Assembly: GCA_015484715.1 (NCBI GenBank)
Contig: WFUY01000186.1
Location: 1-7,096 of the forward strand
From: Thermoflexales bacterium
GTDB taxonomy: Bacteria > Chloroflexota > Anaerolineae > S140-20
Direction: 5' to 3'
Length of the DNA stretch: 7,096 nucleotides
In this document: positions 1 to 5,910 of the stretch, in pieces
Numbering within the stretch: position 1 is the stretch's first letter
How the letters are laid out: each line of letters starts with the position of its first letter
Translations under genes and position numbers: made by a program
Notes under the pieces: generated by a model
Databases searched by the model: none
What the model was told of the DNA's origin: nothing
What the model saw: only the letters and a program-made list of their open reading frames with translations

Positions 1-54
1 CCCCTGACCTGCTCCATCCGCAGCACACAACACGTAACACGCCGGGAGGTTTCT

Positions 55-900
55 ATGCGCCTTGGTGCCCACATGTCCATCGCCGGCGGCGTCTACCGCG
101 CCTTTGCCCTGGGCCGGAAGGCCAGCTGTGACGCCATTCAGATCTTCCTCAAGAGCAGCCGCCAGTGGAAGGGCAAACCCTACACGGCCAAGGAAATCGA
201 GCGCTTCCACGAAGAGGCCGCCCGGGGCGACATCTACCCGGTGGTCGCCCACGCCGCCTACCTGATCAACCTGGGAACGCCCCAGGAGGAGCTGTGGCTG
301 AAATCCCGGGAGGCCCTGCTAGACGAAGTCCAGCGCAGCGAGGTGCTGGGGGTGCCCTACCTGGTGCTCCACCCCGGCTCCCACACGGGAAGCGGCGAGG
401 AGGCAGGGCTGGCCCGGGTGGCCGAAGCCCTGGGCTGGGTCCACGAGCAGACGCCCGGCTACAAGACCCAAATCCTCCTGGAGACGACGGCCGGCCAGGG
501 GACGAACCTGGGCTACCGCTTCGAGCACCTGGCCTGGCTGTTGGAACACACACCCCAGGGGGAGCGGTTGGGCGTCTGCTACGACACCTGCCACGTCTTC
601 GCCGCCGGCTACGAGATCCGCACCCCCGAAGGCTACCGGGAGACGATGGACGCCTTCGACGCCATCATCGGCCTGGAGCGGCTGAAAGTCGTCCACCTGA
701 ACGATAGCAAGGGAGACCTGGGCTCCCGCAAGGACCGCCACGCCCACATCGGCCAGGGGAAGCTGGGGCTGGAAGCCTTCCGGCTCCTGCTGAACGACGA
801 GCGGCTGGCCGAGCTGCCGGGCCTGCTGGAGACGCCCAAGAGCGCCGACCTGCACGAGGACATCGAGAACCTGCGGGTCCTGCGCAGCCTGCGGGCATAA
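55..900 (+). CDS. nfo: Endonuclease IV (AP endonuclease / deoxyribonuclease IV)
   Basis: This gene encodes a cytoplasmic base-excision-repair enzyme that cuts DNA 5' to abasic sites and removes 3'-blocking groups left by oxidative damage. The 281-residue product matches the usual family length. It carries the TIM-barrel motifs in order: GAHMSIAGG at the N-terminus, HAAYLINL (His66), LVLHPGSH (His106), LLETTAGQG (Glu143), CYDTCHVFAAG (Asp177, His180), HLNDSK (His214), KDRHAHIG (Asp227, His229) and LLETPK (Glu259). These nine residues correspond one for one to the tri-zinc ligands of the E. coli enzyme, so the protein should be active. The ATG is preceded by GGGAGGT at 44-50, four bases upstream, which fixes the start. 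The next gene begins 56 bases after the stop with no visible terminator between, so the two are plausibly co-transcribed. Confidence 0.97.
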   Translation: MRLGAHMSIAGGVYRAFALGRKASCDAIQIFLKSSRQWKGKPYTAKEIERFHEEAARGDIYPVVAHAAYLINLGTPQEELWLKSREALLDEVQRSEVLGVPYLVLHPGSHTGSGEEAGLARVAEALGWVHEQTPGYKTQILLETTAGQGTNLGYRFEHLAWLLEHTPQGERLGVCYDTCHVFAAGYEIRTPEGYRETMDAFDAIIGLERLKVVHLNDSKGDLGSRKDRHAHIGQGKLGLEAFRLLLNDERLAELPGLLETPKSADLHEDIENLRVLRSLRA

Positions 901-956
901 GCCCCTCATCCCCCGGACCCATCCGTACCGGAGAGACCTGACCACAGGAGGGAGCG

Positions 957-1439
957 ATGACCACCCAACCCGAGATCGGCGATCTGGCCCCGGACTTCGA
1001 GGCGCTCACCGACACGGGCGAGACCGTGCGGCTGAGCGATTTCCGAGGCAAGCGCGTTGTCCTCTACTTCTACCCCAAGGACAACACCCCCGGCTGCACC
1101 CGGCAGGCGGTGGGCTTTCGAGACCACTACGACGAGCTGACGGCCCTCAACGCCGTCGTCCTGGGCGTCAGCCCCGACGGACAGGCAAGCCACCAGAAGT
1201 TCAAGGCAAAGCACGACCTCCCCTTCCACCTGCTGGTGGACGAGGATCACGCCATCGCCGAGAAGTACGGCGTGTGGGGGGAGAAGAAGAGCTTCGGGCG
1301 GACCTATATGGGCGTGCTGCGCAGCCACTTCGTCATTGACGAGGAGGGGCGCATCGTGGACCGGCGGGTGCGGGTGCGCCCGGACGACAGCGTCCGCCTG
1401 GCCCTTCAGGCCCTGCGGGAGATGGCCGGCGCTTCGTGA
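957..1439 (+). CDS. bcp: Peroxiredoxin, BCP/PrxQ type, single-cysteine form
   Basis: This is a thiol peroxidase of the bacterioferritin-comigratory-protein family, which reduces hydrogen peroxide and organic hydroperoxides in the cytoplasm. The 160-residue thioredoxin-fold protein has the family signatures GDLAPDFEALTDTG near the N-terminus, FYPKDNTPGCTRQ with the peroxidatic Cys47, and a C-terminal FVIDEEGRIV strand. The position five residues on, where E. coli BCP has its resolving cysteine, is Val52. Cys47 is the only cysteine in the protein. The enzyme must therefore use a 1-Cys cycle in which an external thiol resolves the sulfenic acid. A strong Shine-Dalgarno, AGGAGG at 946-951, lies five bases before the ATG. 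It follows nfo closely, so repair of oxidised DNA and peroxide removal are grouped. Confidence 0.95.
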   Translation: MTTQPEIGDLAPDFEALTDTGETVRLSDFRGKRVVLYFYPKDNTPGCTRQAVGFRDHYDELTALNAVVLGVSPDGQASHQKFKAKHDLPFHLLVDEDHAIAEKYGVWGEKKSFGRTYMGVLRSHFVIDEEGRIVDRRVRVRPDDSVRLALQALREMAGAS

Positions 1440-1453
1440 GGTGCTGCCGTCCG

Positions 1454-1482
1454 TTGACGCCCTCCGCCCTCCGTGCTAGAAT
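1454..1482 (+). promoter_or_regulatory. Near-consensus promoter for the toxin-antitoxin-like cassette
   Basis: TTGACG at 1454-1459 (five of six to the -35 consensus) is separated by exactly 17 bases from TAGAAT at 1477-1482 (five of six to the -10 consensus). The -10 is extended by TGC at 1474-1476. The predicted transcription start is about 1488-1489. It lies between the peroxiredoxin stop and the 102-residue ORF. As no other promoter is obvious before the cysteine desulfurase gene, it may also feed the desulfurase and mnmA. No operator-like inverted repeat was seen beside it. Confidence 0.7.
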
Positions 1483-1493
1483 ACTCCAGGACC

Positions 1494-1535
1494 ATGAAGG
1501 AAAAGCTCCTTGAACTAGCGAGGAACGTCTTATGA
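1494..1535 (+). CDS. Possible 13-codon leader ORF overlapping the next gene's start
   Basis: An ATG five or six bases after the predicted transcription start opens a 13-codon frame (MKEKLLELARNVL). Its TGA stop at 1533-1535 overlaps the ATG of the next gene at 1532-1534 in an ATGA arrangement. It has almost no 5' leader, so it would have to be translated as a near-leaderless message. Stop/start overlap of this kind is typical of translational coupling. It could instead be chance: 13 open codons are common, and the downstream gene has its own Shine-Dalgarno inside this ORF. Confidence 0.3.
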   Translation: MKEKLLELARNVL

Positions 1536-1840
1536 CGCCCAAAACCCAGACGATGCTAAAGGCCGTAGCCCAAGAGCTCCATATCTCCGAAGAGGACGCG
1601 CTAAGACAGGGGTTGCGAACTCTCTTGGAGCACCAACTTCGGCAAGTCAGGGCTGAGATATTTCAGATCATTGGCCGTTACGGAGTTTCAAGCGTCGAAG
1701 ATATGGAAGCCCGTTATCGGAATGGCACTCTCGAGGAAGCCGATAGCTGGCGAGACCTGCAACGCCTAGACCACTTAGAGTACAAGCGAGATCGCCTTCT
1801 CAAACTCCTCGAGGCCTTTGATGAACCTAGTAGACATTGA
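1532..1840 (+). CDS. Small helical protein, probable antitoxin partner of the TumE-like gene
   Basis: The product is 102 residues, charged and almost entirely helical by composition. The first 35 residues (KAVAQELHISEEDALRQGL) resemble a small DNA-binding or dimerisation unit. The second half has the pattern RYGVSSVEDMEARYRNG, then an acidic segment and a leucine-rich helix, YKRDRLLKLLEAF. There are no cysteines, signal peptide or membrane segments. GAGGA at 1520-1524, seven bases upstream, supports the ATG. The gene overlaps the next one by 20 bases. Its position directly before a DUF6516/TumE-type gene, under a strong promoter, suggests the antitoxin. That role is inferred from position and size, since I do not recognise the family with certainty. 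GC content and codon choice (CTA, TTG, ATA) differ from the flanking genes, which suggests transfer. Confidence 0.7.
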   Translation: MTPKTQTMLKAVAQELHISEEDALRQGLRTLLEHQLRQVRAEIFQIIGRYGVSSVEDMEARYRNGTLEEADSWRDLQRLDHLEYKRDRLLKLLEAFDEPSRH

Positions 1841-2207
1841 AAGACTCCGGGAGATCGCTGAACTAGAGTTCGCCGACATCGTTGTGGAAACCTTCACACC
1901 TGATGTCAACGAGCTCCGCATCATCCTCGTAGATGGTAGCTTCATAGACATCTGGTTCTCGTTGAAACTGCTTGAACGATACAGTTATCACTGGGAACGA
2001 CAAGCCATTGATGGCACGATCTACCGCCACGATAATGCCCCCCATAAGCGATGGGAGTCTGTCAGCACCTTTCCGCATCACTTTCACAACGGCCGTGAGG
2101 ACCACGTGACGGAAAGCCATCTTAGCAAGCAGCCGGAGAAAGCCGTGCGGGAGTTTCTGGCATTCGCCCGGCAGAAACTCCAAACAAAGGAGCAGGACGA
2201 GCCGTGA
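1821..2207 (+). CDS. DUF6516 / TumE-family toxin-like protein
   Basis: The 128-residue product matches the family known as DUF6516 or TumE, which is annotated as the toxin half of a two-gene toxin-antitoxin system whose target is not known to me. Hallmarks are a strand pair, LRIILVDGSFIDIWFSL (32-48), then YSYHWER (54-60), YRHDNAPHKRW (68-78), STFPHHFHNG (82-91) and a C-terminal helix, PEKAVREFLAFARQ. The dense conserved His, Tyr, Arg and Trp residues suggest a nuclease-like or nucleotide-binding site, but that is inference. I chose ATG 1821 over TTG 1818: GAGG at 1811-1814 lies six bases upstream. The first 20 bases overlap the upstream gene, and the TGA overlaps the ATG of the cysteine desulfurase. 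A sampled line (1921-1980) has 26/60 G+C, against 43/60 at 2761-2820 in the next gene. Confidence 0.8.
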   Translation: MNLVDIERLREIAELEFADIVVETFTPDVNELRIILVDGSFIDIWFSLKLLERYSYHWERQAIDGTIYRHDNAPHKRWESVSTFPHHFHNGREDHVTESHLSKQPEKAVREFLAFARQKLQTKEQDEP

Positions 2208-3394
2208 TGAAGACCCGACGACGGATCTACCTGGACCACGCGGCGACGACACCGGTGGACCCCCGGGTGGTCGAAGCGATGGCCCCCTACTGGAACGAGA
2301 TCTACGGGAACAGCGCCTCCCTGCACGAATTCGGCCGGCAGGCCGCCCGTGCCCTGGAGGAGGCCCGCGCTCAGGTGGCCGCCGAGCTGAACTGCCACCC
2401 CACCGAGATCGTCTTCACCAGTTGCGGCACCGAGTCGGACAACCTGGCCCTGCGGGGGATCGCCTGGGCCGCCCGCAAGGCCGGCCGGGGCCACCACATC
2501 ATCACCACCGCCATCGAACACCACGCCGTCAGCCACACCGCCGAGCAGCTCCGGGACCTCTTCGGCTTCGAGGTCACCTTTCTGCCCGTGGACCGCTACG
2601 GGATGGTGGACCCTGACGACGTGCGGGCCGCCCTGCGCAAGGAGACCATCCTCATCAGCGTGATGTACGCCAACAACGAGGTCGGCACCATCCAGCCCAT
2701 CGCCGAGATCGGTCGCATCGCCCGCGAGCACCAGATCCCCTTCCACACCGACGCGGTGCAGGCCGGCGGCACCCTCGACCTGGACGTACAGGCCCTGAAC
2801 GTGGACCTGCTGGCCCTCTCCGCCCACAAATTCTACGGCCCCAAGGGCGTCGGCGTCCTCTACGTCCGGCGGGGGATCAAGCTGGTCCCGGCCCTGACCG
2901 GCGGCGGCCACGAGCGGGGGCACCGGCCCGGCACCGTCAACGTCGCCGGCATCGTCGGCCTGGCCACTGCCCTGCGCCTCACCCGGACCAACCGGGAGGA
3001 GGAGAACGCCCGGCTGCGCCGCCTGCGCGACCGGCTCATCGAAGGGCTGCTGGAGCGCATCCCCGACATCCAGTTGACCGGCCACCCCACCCAGCGGCTG
3101 CCCCACAACGCCAGCTTCGCCATCCGGGGTGTGGATGGGGAGGCCCTGCTGCTAGGGCTGGACCTGGAGGGGATCGCCGCCAGCACCGGCTCCGCCTGCA
3201 CAACGGGCGATCCCGAGCCCTCCTTCGTCCTCCGGGCGATGGGGCTCCCCTACGAGTGGGGCGTCGGCGGACTCCGCTTCACCTTCGGCCACCAGAACCG
3301 GGAGGAGGATGTGGACGCCGTGCTGGAGGTCCTGCCCCCTCTGGTCGAACGGCTGCGGGAGATGAGCCCCATCGGGGCACCGGGGGGAAGCTGA
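2207..3394 (+). CDS. Cysteine desulfurase, class I NifS/IscS type
   Basis: This PLP enzyme removes sulfur from cysteine as an enzyme-bound persulfide and passes it to acceptors. The 395-residue protein has all landmarks: YLDHAATTPVDPRV at the N-terminus, CGTESDNLALRG, NNEVGTIQPI, FHTDAVQAGG, SAHKFYGPKGVG with the PLP lysine at 208, a GGGHERGHRPGT loop, and TGSACTTG with catalytic Cys331. These fall within a few residues of E. coli IscS Lys206 and Cys328. No iscU, iscR or iscA is adjacent. The next gene is mnmA, three bases away, as in the Bacillus subtilis yrvO-mnmA pair, so the likely main job is sulfur supply for tRNA 2-thiouridine. ATG 2207 overlaps the preceding TGA (TGATG) and has AGGA nine bases upstream; GTG 2204 is an alternative one codon earlier. 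Confidence 0.95.
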   Translation: MKTRRRIYLDHAATTPVDPRVVEAMAPYWNEIYGNSASLHEFGRQAARALEEARAQVAAELNCHPTEIVFTSCGTESDNLALRGIAWAARKAGRGHHIITTAIEHHAVSHTAEQLRDLFGFEVTFLPVDRYGMVDPDDVRAALRKETILISVMYANNEVGTIQPIAEIGRIAREHQIPFHTDAVQAGGTLDLDVQALNVDLLALSAHKFYGPKGVGVLYVRRGIKLVPALTGGGHERGHRPGTVNVAGIVGLATALRLTRTNREEENARLRRLRDRLIEGLLERIPDIQLTGHPTQRLPHNASFAIRGVDGEALLLGLDLEGIAASTGSACTTGDPEPSFVLRAMGLPYEWGVGGLRFTFGHQNREEDVDAVLEVLPPLVERLREMSPIGAPGGS

Positions 3395-3396
3395 AG

Positions 3397-4503
3397 GTGA
3401 CCTCTCAGGAGCGACGACGGATCGTCGTCGCCATGAGCGGCGGCGTAGATAGCTCGGTGGCCGCGGCCCTCCTGGTCCGGCAAGGGCATCAGGTCATCGG
3501 GATGATGCTCCGCCTCTGGAGCGAGGCCGACAACGGGCAGGGGCCGGCCAACCGTTGCTGCACGCTGGACGCCCAGTACGTCGCCCAGCGGGTGGCCGAC
3601 ATCCTGGAGATCCCCTTCCACCTGGTCAACGTCGCCGAGCGCTTCCGTCGGGAGGTGGTCGCCTACTTCATCGCCGAGTACGCGGCCGGCCGCACGCCCA
3701 ATCCCTGCATCCTCTGCAACCAGCGGATCCGCTTCGGCTGGCTCCTGAACCGAGCCCTGGCCCTGGGGGCCGACTACCTGGCCACCGGCCACTACGCCCG
3801 CATCCGCCACGAGGGCGGCACCTACCGCCTGCTGCGGGGCGTGGACCGGCCCAAGGACCAGTCCTACGCCCTCTACCGGCTGGACCAGCACGCGCTGGCC
3901 CACACCCTCTTCCCGGTGGGGAGCTACACCAAAGCCCGGGTGCGCCAGATGGCCCGCGAGATGGGGCTGCCTGTGGCCGAGCGGGCGGAGAGTCAGGACC
4001 TCTGCTTCGTCGCCGACGGGGACTACCGCCGCTTCCTCCAGCGCCAGGCCCCGGAGACGATCCGCCCCGGCCCCATCCGTGACCTGGCCGGCCGGGTGCT
4101 GGGGGAACACCGGGGGCTGCCCTTCTACACCGTCGGGCAGCGGAAGGGGCTCGGCCTCACCGCCCGACCGGGCCGGCCCGGCGAGGCTCCACAGCCCCTC
4201 TACGTCGTGGCCCTGGACCCGGCGGAGAACGCCCTCATCGTAGGGCCGGCCGAGGCGCTTCGGCGACGCACCTGCCGGGCGACCCAGGTGCACTGGATCC
4301 GCGGTCAGGCCCCCGAGGCTCCCTTTCGGGCCCAGGCCCAGATCCGCTACCGGGCCCCCGAGACGCCGGTCACCGTCATCCCGTTCCCGGACGGCGACGT
4401 GGAGGTCCGGTTCGACGAGCCCCAACGGGGCGTCACACCCGGCCAGAGCATCGTCTTCTACCGGGACGATGAGGTGCTGGGGGGTGGCATCATCACGCAC
4501 TGA
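3397..4503 (+). CDS. mnmA: tRNA-specific 2-thiouridylase MnmA
   Basis: MnmA adenylates U34 of Lys, Glu and Gln tRNAs and replaces its 2-oxygen with sulfur received as a persulfide. The 368-residue product equals the E. coli length. It shows the PP-loop ATP motif SGGVDSS near residue 14, NPCILCNQRIRF with Cys104 and Cys107 (the latter at the conserved catalytic position), ATGHYARI, KDQSYALYRL, ESQDLCFVADGDYRRFL with the second catalytic cysteine at 203, and YTVGQRKGL leading into the C-terminal beta-barrel domain. I chose GTG 3397, two bases after the desulfurase stop. The open frame extends upstream inside that gene, but the protein alignment begins here, and a later ATG at 3433 would remove the first strand (RRRIVVA) of the PP-loop domain. 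A G-rich stretch at 3382-3390 serves as ribosome site. Confidence 0.96.
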   Translation: MTSQERRRIVVAMSGGVDSSVAAALLVRQGHQVIGMMLRLWSEADNGQGPANRCCTLDAQYVAQRVADILEIPFHLVNVAERFRREVVAYFIAEYAAGRTPNPCILCNQRIRFGWLLNRALALGADYLATGHYARIRHEGGTYRLLRGVDRPKDQSYALYRLDQHALAHTLFPVGSYTKARVRQMAREMGLPVAERAESQDLCFVADGDYRRFLQRQAPETIRPGPIRDLAGRVLGEHRGLPFYTVGQRKGLGLTARPGRPGEAPQPLYVVALDPAENALIVGPAEALRRRTCRATQVHWIRGQAPEAPFRAQAQIRYRAPETPVTVIPFPDGDVEVRFDEPQRGVTPGQSIVFYRDDEVLGGGIITH

Positions 4504-4517
4504 ATCCCGGTGGAGCT

Positions 4518-4778
4518 ATGCTTCCACTGCCTCCATCTCTGGTTCTGGCTTTTGTGCTCTCCACCCTCCTGGCGGCGGTCATCCACCTGCTCCGCCGGGG
4601 GGGAGGTCGCCTCCTGCTCTACCGCACCGTCGCGGCGTGGGTCGGCTTCGCTCTGGGGCACTTCCTAGGGCAGGCCCTGGAGGTCTCCCTGGGGCGCATC
4701 GGCCCCCTGCAGGTGCTGGCAGGAGGATTGGGTGCCGTAATGCTCGCGTTTTTGGTTGCGATTTTCACGAAATCGTGA
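4518..4778 (+). CDS. Small three-helix membrane protein, function unknown
   Basis: I do not recognise this 86-residue protein. It has three hydrophobic segments at about 7-25, 37-54 and 64-83. A short arginine-rich loop (HLLRRGGGRLLLYR) follows the first, so by the positive-inside rule that loop is cytoplasmic. The second segment is glycine- and alanine-rich (VGFALGHFLGQAL), suggesting tight helix packing. There are no cysteines and no enzymatic motif. It starts 14 bases after the mnmA stop and is probably the last gene of that transcript. GGTGGAG at 4509-4515 sits unusually close to the ATG. Its 3' end carries the promoter of the next gene, and its TGA is part of the extended -10 element. 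Confidence 0.65.
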   Translation: MLPLPPSLVLAFVLSTLLAAVIHLLRRGGGRLLLYRTVAAWVGFALGHFLGQALEVSLGRIGPLQVLAGGLGAVMLAFLVAIFTKS

Positions 4779-4784
4779 TATAAT
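4756..4784 (+). promoter_or_regulatory. Extended -10 promoter, apparently giving a leaderless mRNA
   Basis: A perfect TATAAT at 4779-4784, extended by TGA at 4776-4778, lies 17 bases after TTGCGA at 4756-4761, which matches TTGACA at four of six positions. The last T of the -10 is six bases before the ATG at 4791, so transcription should begin on or beside the start codon. No Shine-Dalgarno precedes that ATG. This spacing is what leaderless bacterial genes show. The local A+T richness stands out from the surrounding GC-rich sequence. Confidence 0.75.
4765..4778. promoter_or_regulatory. Perfect inverted repeat inside the promoter spacer (candidate operator)
   Basis: TCACGA at 4765-4770 and TCGTGA at 4773-4778 form a perfect six-base inverted repeat around AA. 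The repeat lies between the -35 and -10 elements and directly abuts TATAAT, a common place for a repressor site. It also encodes the last residues of the upstream gene, which constrains it, so the symmetry could be partly accidental. I cannot name a regulator that recognises it. Confidence 0.35.
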
Positions 4785-4790
4785 GAAACT

Positions 4791-5210
4791 ATGAATGAGC
4801 GAAATTCCTCCCAAGGCAAAAAACGGCGCATCCCTCTCAACACCTGGATCATCCTCGCCGTCGTCGTCGCCTTGATCCTGCTGGTCTTGGGGGTGATCTT
4901 CCTCTTGGGCCACCCGGAGACGACGGCGACCATCCGCGACCTCTTCATCATCGTGCTGGCGGTGGAAAGCCTGATTATCCTCACCCTGCTGGCCATCCTG
5001 GTCTACCAGCTCTGGACGCTGACTCGGATGCTGCGCGAGGAGGTCCGACCGATCCTGCGCACGACGAATGAGACCTTGAACACGGTGAAAGGGACCACCG
5101 AGTTCGTCAGCCGGCAGGTCACCTCTCCTGCCATCACGGCCGCCAGCTACGCGGCGGGGGCACGCCGGGCCCTCCAAGTCCTCATCCGCCTCGCCCCTCG
5201 CCGTAAATAA
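4791..5210 (+). CDS. Two-helix membrane protein with cytoplasmic amphipathic tail
   Basis: The 139-residue product starts with a basic tail (GKKRRIP), then has hydrophobic helices at about 18-40 and 51-75, and ends in a polar helical region (EEVRPILRTTNETLNTVKGTTEFVSRQV). Positive charge at both ends places both termini in the cytoplasm. The tail, with regularly spaced Leu, Val and Thr, resembles the membrane-proximal coiled region of DUF948/YtxG-like proteins, which often sit next to YtxH-like genes, as here. That likeness is from pattern only. No catalytic motif or cysteine is present. The start is set by the promoter spacing rather than by a ribosome site, because none is visible. Confidence 0.75.
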   Translation: MNERNSSQGKKRRIPLNTWIILAVVVALILLVLGVIFLLGHPETTATIRDLFIIVLAVESLIILTLLAILVYQLWTLTRMLREEVRPILRTTNETLNTVKGTTEFVSRQVTSPAITAASYAAGARRALQVLIRLAPRRK

Positions 5211-5262
5211 AACAACCACCGGTAAGCGACTTCTTGGTGCTATCAGCCTATACGCCTACTTT

Positions 5263-5294
5263 GGCGGAGATGGTGCCCATCGCCTTGCTCCGCC
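5263..5294 (+). other. Hairpin in the region before the YtxH-like gene
   Basis: GGCGGAG at 5263-5269 pairs perfectly with CTCCGCC at 5288-5294. Directly inside it, ATGG at 5270-5273 can pair with CCAT at 5277-5280 around a TGC loop. No U-rich run follows, so it is not a standard intrinsic terminator. It lies about 60 bases before the ytxH-like start, in an otherwise unassigned 145-base gap (5211-5355), and could be a leader structure or a processing site. Confidence 0.4.
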
Positions 5295-5355
5295 CTATGG
5301 ACAGGATGACCGTGGGAGACCGGACTTACTCGTGAGAGCGAACAGGAGGTGTACA

Positions 5356-5802
5356 ATGAGTGAGCATACGGGAGATGTCGGAGCCTTTCTGGCCGGCTTC
5401 GTGGTGGGAGCGCTGGTAGGGGCAGCCACAGCGTTGATCCTGGCCCCTCAGTCAGGGGAGGAAACTCGGGCCCGCCTGCGGGAGCGCAGCATCGAACTCC
5501 GCACCCGGGCGGAAACGCTGAAAGAAGAGGCCCGCAAGCGGGCTGAAGAGGCGGCGGCCGAGGCCCGCAAACGGGCCGAGGAAGCGGCAGCCGAAGCCCG
5601 TCAGAAGGCCGAGGAACTGGCCACCGAAGCCCGCCAGCGCGTCGAGGAGGTCCAGGAACGGGGCAAGATCGTCGTCCAGCAGCAGAAGGAGCGGGTTCAG
5701 GAGGCCATCGAGGAGGGCAAGAAGGCAGCCGCCCGCAAGCGCGAGGAACTGATAAGCAAAGCTGAAGGGGAAAAGGCAGGGACCGAGGAGGCTCCCGCCT
5801 AA
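5356..5802 (+). CDS. YtxH-like protein: membrane anchor plus 11-residue-repeat coiled coil
   Basis: The 148-residue product begins with a glycine-zipper membrane segment (GAFLAGFVVGALVGAATALILAP, residues about 9-31 in total) followed by QSGEETRARLRER, the typical YtxH-domain layout. The rest is a long charged helix rich in Ala, Glu, Arg and Lys. From residue 47 it is built of five 11-residue units, then a less regular VQQQKERVQEAIEEGKKAA stretch. Members are often called general-stress proteins, and the role here is probably structural at the membrane. ATG 5356 has a textbook AGGAGG at 5344-5349, six bases upstream. The GTG at 5332 also opens the frame, but it has no such site and would add a non-conserved basic stretch. 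Confidence 0.85.
   Translation: MSEHTGDVGAFLAGFVVGALVGAATALILAPQSGEETRARLRERSIELRTRAETLKEEARKRAEEAAAEARKRAEEAAAEARQKAEELATEARQRVEEVQERGKIVVQQQKERVQEAIEEGKKAAARKREELISKAEGEKAGTEEAPA
5494..5658 (+). repeat. Five tandem 33-base (11-residue) units within the YtxH-like gene
   Basis: Unit 1 (5494-5526) reads ELRTRAETLKE and is divergent. Units 2 and 3 (5527-5559, 5560-5592) both read EARKRAEEAAA but differ at several third positions. Unit 4 (5593-5625) is EARQKAEELAT and unit 5 (5626-5658) is EARQRVEEVQE. The synonymous differences between identical peptides show the repeat is maintained at protein level and is not a very recent slip. Eleven-residue periodicity, as in LEA-type proteins, favours a membrane-lying or right-handed coiled helix. 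Confidence 0.85.
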
Positions 5803-5838
5803 CCGAAGCCACAGAAAGGCCAATCCAACGCGACCCTT

Positions 5839-5908
5839 CCGCGCTGAGAAGCGAGGGCCTTCGGGTTCCCAGAATCGGCCCCGCGGCTCCCTCAGCGCGG
5901 TTGTCTTT
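5839..5908 (+). terminator. Candidate terminator: 10-bp stem with structured 42-base loop
   Basis: CCGCGCTGAG at 5839-5848 is the exact reverse complement of CTCAGCGCGG at 5891-5900, and TTGTCTTT follows at 5901-5908. Inside the loop, GGGCC (5855-5859) can pair with GGCCC (5877-5881). It sits between convergent blocks, 37 bases after the ytxH-like stop. The loop is long for an intrinsic terminator and the T-run is interrupted, so efficiency is uncertain. On the - strand the stem is followed by AAGGG, so it would not be an intrinsic terminator in that direction. Confidence 0.45.
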
Positions 5909-5910
5909 CC

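Noticed and set aside
2084..3106. Long antisense open frame of 340 codons opposite the cysteine desulfurase
   Set aside because: It is a shadow caused by high GC at third codon positions. Its composition is low-complexity Gly/Val/Asp/Gln and it has no motif, while the + strand encodes a full family-length enzyme. The same applies to the long frame at 3250-4500 on the - strand.
3256..3396. Upstream extension of mnmA to 3256
   Set aside because: The extension lies wholly inside the desulfurase gene, encodes Arg/Pro/Gly-rich text with no homology flavour, and would exceed the family length; GTG 3397 gives 368 residues.
5234..5262. TTGGTG-17-TACTTT as a promoter for the YtxH-like gene
   Set aside because: Only three of six positions match in each hexamer, which is not above chance in this region.
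5270..5334. Short ORF of about 21 codons in the gap before the YtxH-like gene
   Set aside because: GGAG abuts the ATG with no spacing, the frame lies within a hairpin, and no feature of the peptide suggests coding.
5332..5355. GTG 5332 as the start of the YtxH-like protein
   Set aside because: The added residues (RANRRCT) overlap the strong AGGAGG at 5344-5349, which clearly serves ATG 5356.
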